The notes under the pieces were generated by a model. That model saw only the letters and a list, made by a program, of their open reading frames with translations, ran no database searches and was not told the origin of the DNA. Source: Methanomassiliicoccales archaeon PtaU1.Bin030 (GTDB lineage Archaea; Thermoplasmatota; Thermoplasmata; Methanomassiliicoccales; Methanomassiliicoccaceae). From it: DNA of 11,894 bases. The stretch is taken from the NCBI GenBank assembly GCA_002067635.1, contig MVRB01000058.1:1-11894 (forward strand), read 5' to 3'. The position numbers and the translations under genes were made by a program. Positions 1 to 8,321 of this stretch are shown here, one piece after another. Numbering within the stretch: position 1 is the first letter of the stretch; each line of letters starts with the position of its first letter.

Positions 1-3000
1 GCGGCAATATGTGTAGATGACGGCCATGCGGTGCCTTCTGCCCGCCCTACCAGCCCTTTGCCAATAGTTGGATGGTAGAGGAGGTACGTTGCGAAGGAGG
101 ACCATGTCCAGAGAACCGATGTCCACTCCCAGCTCAAGCGTGGGGGTGGCCACGATGCAGTTGATCGATCCGTCCTGCTTTTTGAACTCCTTCTCCACCC
201 ACATTCTCTCTGCAGCAGGCACTTGGGCGGTGTGCTCCCGAGCTCGTACCATCTCGAAGTCCGAGCGTAGCAACGAGATGTTGTAATCCTCCTCCGACGG
301 ACGAACGCTATGGACATGCCCATGGCAGTTCTTGTTGGTGCAGGCGTGGTTCGGAGTGTCTCTGGTGTGGACGCGACCGCATACCGAACAGGGGAACCGA
401 ACGTCCTGGGGCACGACACCAATCTTGGACGAGTCCACCTGGTAAACGTGGGCCAGGGGCCGTGGGCTCATGCCCGAGCTTTTCAATACCACCGGCACCA
501 GCAACCCCAGGTCTTTGGTCAACAGGTCCCAAATGTCCCGAAGTAGATCGTTGATGTCCTCCTTGTCCACCCCCCACTTCTTGACGAAGGACCTGGCGAA
601 GGTCTCTCCCTTGGAGGAGTTGAAACCACTCACGAGGGTCGGACTGTCCCCCTCCTCCTTGAGGTACTTCAAACCCTTTGGGGGCAGGTCCATGAAAGGC
701 AGGAAACCCCTCTGGACCTCCTCCGCCCCGGGATGCCAATAGTGGGAGAAGATGTCTTCTTTCTCATCGTAAAAGATTCGCGAGCGGCGGAGGACGTCGA
801 GCATCGTCTCTATACCGCACACGATCTGGTCTGTAGGCAATCGATACCTTATCGCGATCTGCTGTAGCTTGTCGCTCCTCTCGTCCAGGCCGAAGTACAT
901 GACCCTGGCCTTCCCCCAGGTTTCCAAGGATTCTCGCTGAGAGAACGAGGTTACGAACTCCCGGATGATGGCGATGCGGAGGAACTTCTCCATGGTCTTC
1001 TCAAGCTGGGAGCTGTACGCTTCAGCCACGAGATCAGCGAAGACCTCGGGGGCCACAGCCTTCGCTAAGTTAAGATCCTTCAACAATCGAGCGCTGAGCG
1101 CCTTCTGAACGTCCCCGATCGATTGGGGGCTGTCAGAACCTTCGAGGGTATCGTAGATCATATGCCGAAGTCTGTACCTTCGGGCGTGGTCGGCCATCCA
1201 GGCGGCTTGGAACGCCGCGTCCTGTCGATTGTCGGCGAACACTATAAGCTTGCGATTATCGGTGGCCTCGGAATTTATCATGTCCTGGGCCAGGATGTGG
1301 ACGTCGGCCACGGTGCTGGCGGTGAGCTCGCGCAGGGCCGATTGGGTACCCCCTCTGCCTCCATAAGCGCAGCTGGGGCACCGCTTGATGTTGCCATGCT
1401 GCTTGAGGACGTATACGGGAAGGAGAGAGTTGCTTCTTGCGCATGCAGGGTTCAGGCAACGAGGGGAGATGTACTTGTGGACCGTACCGCAGAAGCGACA
1501 GATGAGCGCCTCATCGCGTTTGGTATCCAACCGATCGGAATATGGCTCGATGCCCTCGAAGTCCTCCAGCTCGCTGACGAACCTGTTGGTGATAGTGATC
1601 TTGGTCCCGCATCCCTGCTGGGTCCTGGGCCAGTAGACGTTGTCGCCCTCAATGAGGCCGCCCACCAGGCCCGAATCCTCGGTAACGTTGTCCATGAACA
1701 GCTCGAAGTAATGCTGTCCGCAGTTAGGACAAGTGACCACAGTATGAATGGCATTGGGATGCAAGCTCGGGTCGCTGTCAGAGGCCTTCTGCTTGGAGAA
1801 GAACAGCTTGGCCTCCGTTCCACAGTTCCCTGGGAGGAGGATGGCCGCCGCTCCCGCCAGACCTCGGACGAAGAAGTGGATCTGCGGCCTGAGGAGGGGA
1901 GAGCCATTCTGCTCGGCGGCCGCCCCCAGTGCCATGTACAAAAGTATCTCGGAGGCGGCGATCGACGCAGGGTCCGTTCTTCCTAGGCGGTCCCGCACCC
2001 TCCCGACGGCATCCTGGAGGGACAGGGGCTCGCTCAGCGTCTCGTATATCGCCTTGACCACGGCGTTGGAGTGAAGAGCATGGTAGAGGGATGAACGCCA
2101 TTGCGGATCGGTCTTGACGATCTGCCCGGTGGCTCGTTTTATTACCGATGCGATGCGAACTGGATCGTCCTCCCTCAAGGCTTCCATCGCTTCCTCGAAT
2201 AGGGTTAGAGACCCGTTGCCCAGAGGAGGGGGGTCGATGAGAGATCCACCCCATTCTTGTTCCTCGTAGATCTCCTTGACGAGAGAAACATTGTTGGGAT
2301 CGACGCCGAAGAAGCGGTGAGCGAACTTCCTCGCCGCCTCCTGACCTTCGACCGGATCGACGATGGTGGCGCTGGTGCCGATACATATAACATCGTCGGA
2401 TCTCTTGTTGCAGAAGGCCCTGATCCTGCGAATGAGGACGGAGACCTCGGCGCCCCTTGCACCTGTGTAGGTGTGGGCCTCATCGAACACCAGGAAGCGC
2501 AACGGTGCGTTCTCGAACATCCCCAGGTCCTTCCCCCTGGTCATCAGGTACTCGAGCTGGTTGACGTTCGTCAGGAGGATGCGGGGAGGGTCCTCGCGCA
2601 TCTCCGTCTCGCTTATTCTCTCCTCCCAAGGGGCGATGGCCATGTTGGGGAAGGGTTTTACTTTCTCCCGATACTGGGGGATCTTGTCGCGCCCTTCCCC
2701 TCTTTGCATTTTAGTAATGTCCACGGCCTCGGACGATTCCTTGGGGGTCGAGCCGACATATAGTCCATATGTGATGCCTGTACCAGCCAGTAGGACACGA
2801 AGACGCTCAAGCTGGTCTATGGCCAGGGCGTTCATAGGGTACACGAGGATTGCGACGATTCCGTGAGGAGCGCTCTCGTCCCTCAGCCTGAAGCAATGGT
2901 CGAGGATAGGGTAGAGGAACGCCTCTGTCTTACCTGACCCAGTACCGGTTGATATTAAGCAATGGTGACCAGCGGTGACCGCATTGAACGCTGCCTCCTG

Positions 3001-3273
3001 ATGCGCGAACATGACGGGATGCTCTGCTATACCGGCGACCGCTGGGTGTAGACGGCCTTCTTCGACCAATTTCTTTAGGCTCTTACCTTGCCGGAAAGAA
3101 CGAGACAGGGAGACATATGGCCCTTTTACTAACTGGGAATCTGCTGATTCGTCGGTCAGCATCTCCTTCGCTTGTCGGGCCATGTCCGGGTCGGAGAGGG
3201 GGAAGGCGGTCAGCTGGTACCGAAGGAACTGTCGATTGACGTCCTGGGCGAAAGCGATCGGGTTGATGGTCAT
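1..3273 (-). CDS. DEAH-box helicase, DrmA/DruE-like, truncated by window
   Basis: The frame is open from the ATG at 3273 through base 1, giving 1091 codons with the C-terminus outside the window. It is an SF2 helicase: FAHQEAAF is a Q-motif-like segment, Walker A is GTGSGKT at 110-116 (Lys115), the DEAH box is at 264-267, GTSAT is at 299-303, motif IV FADNRQDAA begins near 679, motif V ATPTLELGVDIG has Asp1051, and motif VI QRAGRAGR is at 1072-1079. Long inserts separate these motifs. They carry Cys pairs at 515/518, 592/595 with 606/611, 632/635, and 962/965 with 978/983, which probably bind zinc. This layout matches very large helicases of the DrmA, Druantia DruE and DUF1998/MrfA type. By position after drmD and drmMI it takes the drmA slot of class 1 DISARM. 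A C-terminal DUF1998 domain, which would make it a drmA-drmB fusion or DruE-like, would lie beyond the left edge and cannot be seen. The start overlaps the methylase stop as ATGA and follows AGGAGG. Confidence 0.82.
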   Translation of the reverse strand, partial: MTINPIAFAQDVNRQFLRYQLTAFPLSDPDMARQAKEMLTDESADSQLVKGPYVSLSRSFRQGKSLKKLVEEGRLHPAVAGIAEHPVMFAHQEAAFNAVTAGHHCLISTGTGSGKTEAFLYPILDHCFRLRDESAPHGIVAILVYPMNALAIDQLERLRVLLAGTGITYGLYVGSTPKESSEAVDITKMQRGEGRDKIPQYREKVKPFPNMAIAPWEERISETEMREDPPRILLTNVNQLEYLMTRGKDLGMFENAPLRFLVFDEAHTYTGARGAEVSVLIRRIRAFCNKRSDDVICIGTSATIVDPVEGQEAARKFAHRFFGVDPNNVSLVKEIYEEQEWGGSLIDPPPLGNGSLTLFEEAMEALREDDPVRIASVIKRATGQIVKTDPQWRSSLYHALHSNAVVKAIYETLSEPLSLQDAVGRVRDRLGRTDPASIAASEILLYMALGAAAEQNGSPLLRPQIHFFVRGLAGAAAILLPGNCGTEAKLFFSKQKASDSDPSLHPNAIHTVVTCPNCGQHYFELFMDNVTEDSGLVGGLIEGDNVYWPRTQQGCGTKITITNRFVSELEDFEGIEPYSDRLDTKRDEALICRFCGTVHKYISPRCLNPACARSNSLLPVYVLKQHGNIKRCPSCAYGGRGGTQSALRELTASTVADVHILAQDMINSEATDNRKLIVFADNRQDAAFQAAWMADHARRYRLRHMIYDTLEGSDSPQSIGDVQKALSARLLKDLNLAKAVAPEVFADLVAEAYSSQLEKTMEKFLRIAIIREFVTSFSQRESLETWGKARVMYFGLDERSDKLQQIAIRYRLPTDQIVCGIETMLDVLRRSRIFYDEKEDIFSHYWHPGAEEVQRGFLPFMDLPPKGLKYLKEEGDSPTLVSGFNSSKGETFARSFVKKWGVDKEDINDLLRDIWDLLTKDLGLLVPVVLKSSGMSPRPLAHVYQVDSSKIGVVPQDVRFPCSVCGRVHTRDTPNHACTNKNCHGHVHSVRPSEEDYNISLLRSDFEMVRAREHTAQVPAAERMWVEKEFKKQDGSINCIVATPTLELGVDIGSLDMVLLRNVPPLPSNYWQRAGRAGRRHRMAVIYTYCR

Positions 3274-6200
3274 TTACCCTCCTCTTGAAAGTCTAATAGA
3301 CTGGCTTGGGGCGAGGGTTGTGATATGGTGCTCATAGCGGCCTTGTCCAGAACGCTCTTGACGCTTATATCCTCATTCGGAGAACGAGAACTCTCCTCTA
3401 ACCTCTTCATGAACTCCTCGAACCCCTTCTCACCGAGGATGTTGCGGGCGTGCATCTCGCACTCCTTCCAGCTCTCTTCAGGAGTCCCCTCGAGCTGCCA
3501 GTCGAGGAATCGGGGACCAAGCTTGGACGCCACCTCGTACTCGGTGCCGTTTGGATCGTCGAAGTCGATGGTGCCGTCCTCACGAACGGAGAACCTGAGC
3601 TTCTCTGGAATCATCCAGCCCTCACCGTTGTTGAGTTCGCAAAAGTGCTTATAGCCCACCCTCTTCAATTCTTTAAATGCGGCGAGAGCGAGTGTTGTTT
3701 GGCGTATCTCCAGAGGTTTCTCTTTATCAATCCGCCAAAAGCCTTTAGGATCATTAGGCTCGTTACGCAATATCCATGCGTAGTCTAATTCAGACAATCC
3801 GAATAATTCTGCGATAATGGCCTCGATATTTGATTTTATTCTTATTCTTTCATAGTCTGTAAGCGCCTTATACTGAATGAGATGAATTGATTTAATTGTC
3901 GGATATGAGGTAAGGAGTTCAAGCCATATTGGAGAAAATCGTTTATGTATCAAGGTAAGACGGGCTGCGTATTTTGCCAGTTGTTCCATTGACTCCCGAC
4001 TAAGGAGACCGTAATTTGGTAAACTTAAATTTTCCAAAATGAACCAACTTAAATGAAGACCGCCTAAGGCAAAACGTGTTTGAAAATCAAAAACAAAACT
4101 ATTTAGAACAGATGATAAAATCAAGGGTTGAATAGATCCTTTCTCCCCACTGGTCAAAATCGATGCAGAGTGACCATATGGAAATCCCTCCATATAAGTA
4201 GAAATCATGGACCTTGAGTTAGTTGACGATGTAATATCCATAAAACAGACCTTTGGACCGACATTATATCCATTCGACCCTGTCATCAGAGCGGGCGACA
4301 TTAGGTATTGAGGTTGGATCATCTTGTTTGCGAACGGAATTGAGACCCAAACTGAAGACCTTCCCTTTCCACTCACCCATCCTTTTGAGAATGGGTCGTA
4401 TTGATCAATCGACCTACCCTCCATAAAGGGGAGAGCGTATTCACCTTCTGTTCCCACCACCTTTCCTTTAAATTCTAGACTTTTAAGAGTTTTTTTACAC
4501 CACCACCTGCCATATTCATCCGATTCATAACCTCGTTCCTCCCACCACTCCCTAGGCGGGAACATCCAGGAGTCATTGGTCATGTCAAACTCTCTGGAAT
4601 ACTTGATTCCCCAGCCTTCGGGTCCGTCATCCCCCAACAGCACCGAGTTCTTGTAGATCTTCTCCAGGATCTCCAGGTCCTTACTGCTCCTGATCTCCAA
4701 TATCGACTTGCTCTTGGGGCTGAACTTGTCGATAAGCTCGATCGGGTAATCGATCGACCACGGGTCCGCGTGCTCCCAATCCGCCAGGTCATGCCTCATG
4801 AACGCCGTCTTGATGGCGGTGGTCTTCCCGCCCTTCTCCACGATCACGGGGCAGAACTTAAAGCTGGAATGAATCTGGAATATCTTCTTGCGGTTCTCGA
4901 AGCAGAAGATCCATTCCCATTTTGACCCGTGGAGGAACAGCTGCCTGAGCTCCATCGTCCCCTTGTCCGTATAGATGCCGGACGGTACGATGTGACCGAT
5001 GCGCCCTCCCTTACATGCCAGAGTATGGGAGTGTTCCAGGAACAGCTTGTACGTGTTGATGTCCCCCGAGCCTTGGTATCGGAAGGGATGGGTTGCGTCC
5101 GCGAAGGAAGCATGTCGCGCTCGCTCCTTCCTCCATACATCATGTAATTTGTCCGCCTCGCGACCTCTGGTCAAAAGGACCCTCTCTCCTCCCTTCCCCT
5201 CATCGACGGGGTCTCCGAAGGGGAACGCGGCTCTCTTGACCCAGTTGGTCATGGCGTTGAACGTCGCGTTGTATGCTACCCAAGCCTCCTCTATCGCTCG
5301 GTCCCTTTGGAACAGTTCCTTTTGGTGGGACAACGCCTCCTGCTTCCCGTACGTTCGGTAGATCGGATCGTACAAAGTGAAGAACTCCTTGGAGACCGGC
5401 TTGCTCGCTTCCCAGGGCGGATTGCCGACCACGGCATCGAACCCTCCCTTGCCGGTGATGAAGACGTCCGGGAACTCCAGCTCCCAGTGGAAGAACTGCA
5501 TATGTCTCGCTACCTTCCTGGCCCGGTCCAGAACGGAGGTAGGGGTGGAGTAAAAGTTCTGAGGTGTCGGCATGTCCGCATCCAGCCACTCCCCGGGCCA
5601 GAACCACACCGCGCACCACAGGTCGAAGCGGTCCCGCAGGGCCCTCAGTCCCTCATCCTTTTGGATCCTGTCCCGATAGAATACCTCGCGACGCTCATGC
5701 CCATCCCCCGATAACGGGATCTCATGCAGCTCCTCGAACAGCTGGACGGCCCTTTCGAAGATGGCCTGGACCTCGACATCGTTGCCATACTCCCAGCTCT
5801 CCAGGGTCCTCTGCCCCCGGATTATCTTTGCCAGCTCCGGTCTCACCTGCTCGTTGAAAATGGCCTTGATGCGCCCGGTCCACTCCCCCTTGGCATGGTG
5901 AATCCCCACATGATCCTTATCTCCCCCCTCTCGTTTCCAGGCCATCAAAGGATACTCTTGGAACTGGTCGAACCAGCACCCGATGAGCGAGTTCCCCGCC
6001 TTCAGTTTGTGGTCGAGGAACCCGAACGGCAGCTCTCGGTCCATGGTCTCTATCCATAGGGACAGCTTGGCGAGCTCTACCGCGAGAGGATTGATGTCCA
6101 CGCCGTAGATGCACCTCTCCACCACGTAGCGCTTCAGCTGCGCCTTGGTCGAGGTCTCGAAGAGCTCATCGTCGATGCTCCTCTTGACGAGCTCCTCCTT

Positions 6201-8321
6201 TACCTGAGCTTCCGAAGGTTTTCCGAAGGGCAGGACGATGGCCGTCCCTTCCCTTGTCTTCTTGAACCTGTTCCTGCTCAGGAGGCTCTCGTACAAAGCA
6301 TCGGTGACGTAGTTGAGAGAGGCCACCAGGAAGCTTCCCGATCCCATGGCGGGATCGCATATCTTCACCGACAGGATCTCCTCGGGCGATTTGGGCGTCA
6401 GCTTCCTCTTGCCGTCCTCCTCCGAGATCTTGTAGAGCAACGGCTCCAGCGTCCGGCGTACCGTGGGAACGGCAAGCTGCGGTTTGGTGTAGAACGTGCC
6501 TGAACCCTTCCTCGTCCCACTGCTGCGGATGAGGTACGTTTCACCCGGTCGAACGATGTTCAAGATGAGGCGCCTCGCCGCCTGGTCCTTCTCCTTCTCG
6601 TACAGGAACTTGTTCTTCCCCCTAGGTTTCCTTATCAGTCCTGCCGCCTCGGCCGCCTCCCGGGCCCATTGCCTTACCTGTTCGTCGATCTCACCCGGCA
6701 TGCCTGGCTCCTGCTCCAGCAGCTCGCTCACGAGCTCGTCCTCTTCCAGGCTCCCCGTCTCTACATCCGTCGCAGGCTCCTCTGGCTCGGCCTCCGGTTC
6801 GTCCTCGCCCTCCATGCTCTTCTCGGCCTTCTCCTTCGTCAGCTCCTTGATCAGGTCCCTCAGCTCGTGGGGGGCGGTCTTCCTCAACAGGGAGAAGGGG
6901 AGGGCGGGCTGCTGACCTATGTTCAGGAAGACCATTGCCTCGTCCTCTGGACTGACCTTCCTTAGCTTGTAGTCCAGCAGACCTTCGTACATCATTCCGA
7001 TGTACTCCGTCCTCAGGTCCGAAAAGTCGACAGGTCCGCTGACCACTTTGGTGCTACGACCGACCTTCGCTCGCGTCCTTCCGATCTTGAGCAGGCGGAG
7101 CAAGCGGAACACCGTCAGATCGCTTATTTCCGTACGAGCGTCCTCGAACATGGATAGGGCGCGGGGGACCGGGTCCGAGCTGTAGGCATCACCTTTACGG
7201 AACAATCCCCCACCGTAGGCAGTGATCGGCAACAGCGCGCTCGATGAGCCCTCGTGGATCAGGCGGAACATCGCCAGCAGGCGAGGCCAGGAGTGATAAT
7301 GCTCTTCCAATGCTGCCTCTCCTTCGGACTTGGCGGCCTTGTTCAATTGAGCAAAGAGACCCTCGATGCCGTAAGAAGTGTTGTACAGCTCGTTGCCCTT
7401 CGGCAATAGGTCCCGCGATTCGGCGAAGAGCGCCACTACCGTCCGCATGACGATCCTGATGGAGGCCTGGTACAACGCCTCCAGCTGCTCCTCCTCCGGA
7501 ATATCTTTCCCCGATTCGGGGTCCTTACTAAGGACGGACGACAGTTCGGTGTTCGTTCTGATCGACCGGTCCAACGCCAGGAGCAGCTCCTCCACCGCCA
7601 TCCTGGTCTGTTCTCCAAGGACCTGCGACAGCTCTCCCTGCCGGTTGCGGCTCTCAAGAACTGCCTGGTACAGAGGATGGTCTACACCATCCCGCTTGTT
7701 GACACCCCAAGGACCGCACAACGAAAGGAATCCCGCCAGCTGCTCCTTTCCCAACGCGTCCTCGAACCACCGTTCGACCTCCCACTCGATCCAGCAATCG
7801 TGGTCCAGACCGGCATAGACGAGACGGAATTGCCTGCCGTTGGTCAGGACTCCTAACTTCACGCCAGTGTTGCGCAAAAGTTCCAGCAGTTTGCTGTATT
7901 CGTTCCTTCCCCGCCCCATCCCTACGTTCTTGGAGCTGGCATCGATTTTGACCAAATACCGCGGGAAGGCGGCAGAGCCCTGCCACAGCAGGACTCGTTC
8001 CGGCCGCAATGCCTCCTTAGTGATGGAGGTCGATTTGAACGCCGGGACGACCTCCGGCCCCTTCTGCCAATTGGATCCCTCATGACCGAGAAAGTCCTCT
8101 AAGACCGAGTCCACCCACCTTCTGATGAAATTATGATCGGTTTCCTCCTGCTCGAGGGAGGCTACGAACCTGGCATACTCGTCCCGCAATCGTAGGTACT
8201 TACGTTCCTCGATCGGTTGGAGCCCGGAGGCCAGGAACTCGCTCAACACCGAGGGGGAGATGAGCATGCCGTTCTGCCGAAGCTCGGAGAACCACACATG
8301 GTCACCGTTATCGATCATCAC
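3270..8321 (-). CDS. drmMI: Giant N6-adenine DNA methyltransferase, DrmMI/Eco57I-like
   Basis: This protein of about 1683 residues probably transfers a methyl group from S-adenosylmethionine to adenine N6. Motif I is DPAMGSGSF at 656-664, the motif II acidic residue is Asp742 in YGVDINPLAVELAKLSLW, and the catalytic motif IV is NPPW at 967-970. GRIGHIVPSGIYTDKG further on is also typical of the Eco57I/PglX group. Residues 1-about 490 form a helical domain with an early segment (about 115-170, ending LGVLTNGRQFRLV) that resembles the N-terminal nuclease-like fold of type I/IIG enzymes, but the usual E-x-K is replaced by K-I-D (125-127). An acidic linker (about 503-540) joins it to the methylase. 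Residues about 1275-1515 look like the target-recognition domain (LNSFVFDF, GGLHLSWFILENLSLP) and are encoded by AT-rich DNA. The GTG at 8321 and the ATG at 8318 are both possible starts; the ATG sits at a better distance (six bases) from GGAGG. In DISARM the methylase protects host DNA. A type IIG or BREX PglX-like enzyme is the main alternative, made less likely by the neighbours. Confidence 0.85.
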   Translation of the reverse strand: MMIDNGDHVWFSELRQNGMLISPSVLSEFLASGLQPIEERKYLRLRDEYARFVASLEQEETDHNFIRRWVDSVLEDFLGHEGSNWQKGPEVVPAFKSTSITKEALRPERVLLWQGSAAFPRYLVKIDASSKNVGMGRGRNEYSKLLELLRNTGVKLGVLTNGRQFRLVYAGLDHDCWIEWEVERWFEDALGKEQLAGFLSLCGPWGVNKRDGVDHPLYQAVLESRNRQGELSQVLGEQTRMAVEELLLALDRSIRTNTELSSVLSKDPESGKDIPEEEQLEALYQASIRIVMRTVVALFAESRDLLPKGNELYNTSYGIEGLFAQLNKAAKSEGEAALEEHYHSWPRLLAMFRLIHEGSSSALLPITAYGGGLFRKGDAYSSDPVPRALSMFEDARTEISDLTVFRLLRLLKIGRTRAKVGRSTKVVSGPVDFSDLRTEYIGMMYEGLLDYKLRKVSPEDEAMVFLNIGQQPALPFSLLRKTAPHELRDLIKELTKEKAEKSMEGEDEPEAEPEEPATDVETGSLEEDELVSELLEQEPGMPGEIDEQVRQWAREAAEAAGLIRKPRGKNKFLYEKEKDQAARRLILNIVRPGETYLIRSSGTRKGSGTFYTKPQLAVPTVRRTLEPLLYKISEEDGKRKLTPKSPEEILSVKICDPAMGSGSFLVASLNYVTDALYESLLSRNRFKKTREGTAIVLPFGKPSEAQVKEELVKRSIDDELFETSTKAQLKRYVVERCIYGVDINPLAVELAKLSLWIETMDRELPFGFLDHKLKAGNSLIGCWFDQFQEYPLMAWKREGGDKDHVGIHHAKGEWTGRIKAIFNEQVRPELAKIIRGQRTLESWEYGNDVEVQAIFERAVQLFEELHEIPLSGDGHERREVFYRDRIQKDEGLRALRDRFDLWCAVWFWPGEWLDADMPTPQNFYSTPTSVLDRARKVARHMQFFHWELEFPDVFITGKGGFDAVVGNPPWEASKPVSKEFFTLYDPIYRTYGKQEALSHQKELFQRDRAIEEAWVAYNATFNAMTNWVKRAAFPFGDPVDEGKGGERVLLTRGREADKLHDVWRKERARHASFADATHPFRYQGSGDINTYKLFLEHSHTLACKGGRIGHIVPSGIYTDKGTMELRQLFLHGSKWEWIFCFENRKKIFQIHSSFKFCPVIVEKGGKTTAIKTAFMRHDLADWEHADPWSIDYPIELIDKFSPKSKSILEIRSSKDLEILEKIYKNSVLLGDDGPEGWGIKYSREFDMTNDSWMFPPREWWEERGYESDEYGRWWCKKTLKSLEFKGKVVGTEGEYALPFMEGRSIDQYDPFSKGWVSGKGRSSVWVSIPFANKMIQPQYLMSPALMTGSNGYNVGPKVCFMDITSSTNSRSMISTYMEGFPYGHSASILTSGEKGSIQPLILSSVLNSFVFDFQTRFALGGLHLSWFILENLSLPNYGLLSRESMEQLAKYAARLTLIHKRFSPIWLELLTSYPTIKSIHLIQYKALTDYERIRIKSNIEAIIAELFGLSELDYAWILRNEPNDPKGFWRIDKEKPLEIRQTTLALAAFKELKRVGYKHFCELNNGEGWMIPEKLRFSVREDGTIDFDDPNGTEYEVASKLGPRFLDWQLEGTPEESWKECEMHARNILGEKGFEEFMKRLEESSRSPNEDISVKSVLDKAAMSTISQPSPQASLLDFQEEGK
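3277..3284 (-). promoter_or_regulatory. Ribosome binding site of the third gene
   Basis: The minus strand reads GAGGAGGG within the last codons of the methylase gene, about three to five bases before the ATG at 3273. Together with the ATGA stop-start overlap this fixes the start of the DEAH helicase and points to coupled translation. Confidence 0.75.
3700..4500 (-). other. AT-rich segment encoding the methylase target-recognition domain
   Basis: Within the methylase gene the GC content falls to about 39 % over 3781-4500 by hand count, with single 60-base lines as low as 27-33 %. Sampled lines upstream (for example 5401-5460) reach 65 %. The reading frame stays open throughout. The encoded residues (about 1275-1515) include YALPFMEGRSIDQYDP, IPFANKMIQPQYL and LNSFVFDFQTRFALGG, which match the recognition-domain layout of type IIG-like adenine methylases. 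That part of the enzyme sets sequence specificity and is known to be exchanged between strains in related families. The edges are approximate, and the flank 3601-3780 is intermediate at 47-50 %. Confidence 0.65.

Noticed and set aside
1123..1986. Long plus-strand open frame of 287 codons
   Set aside because: It lies antisense within the DEAH helicase gene, has no recognisable motifs, and arises from the GC-rich codon pattern of the real gene.
1452..2386. Minus-strand frames within 1452-2386 that might suggest a broken third gene
   Set aside because: A single frame from 3273 to base 1 is open without any stop and contains all the helicase motifs in order, so these are out-of-frame shadows, not evidence of a frameshift.
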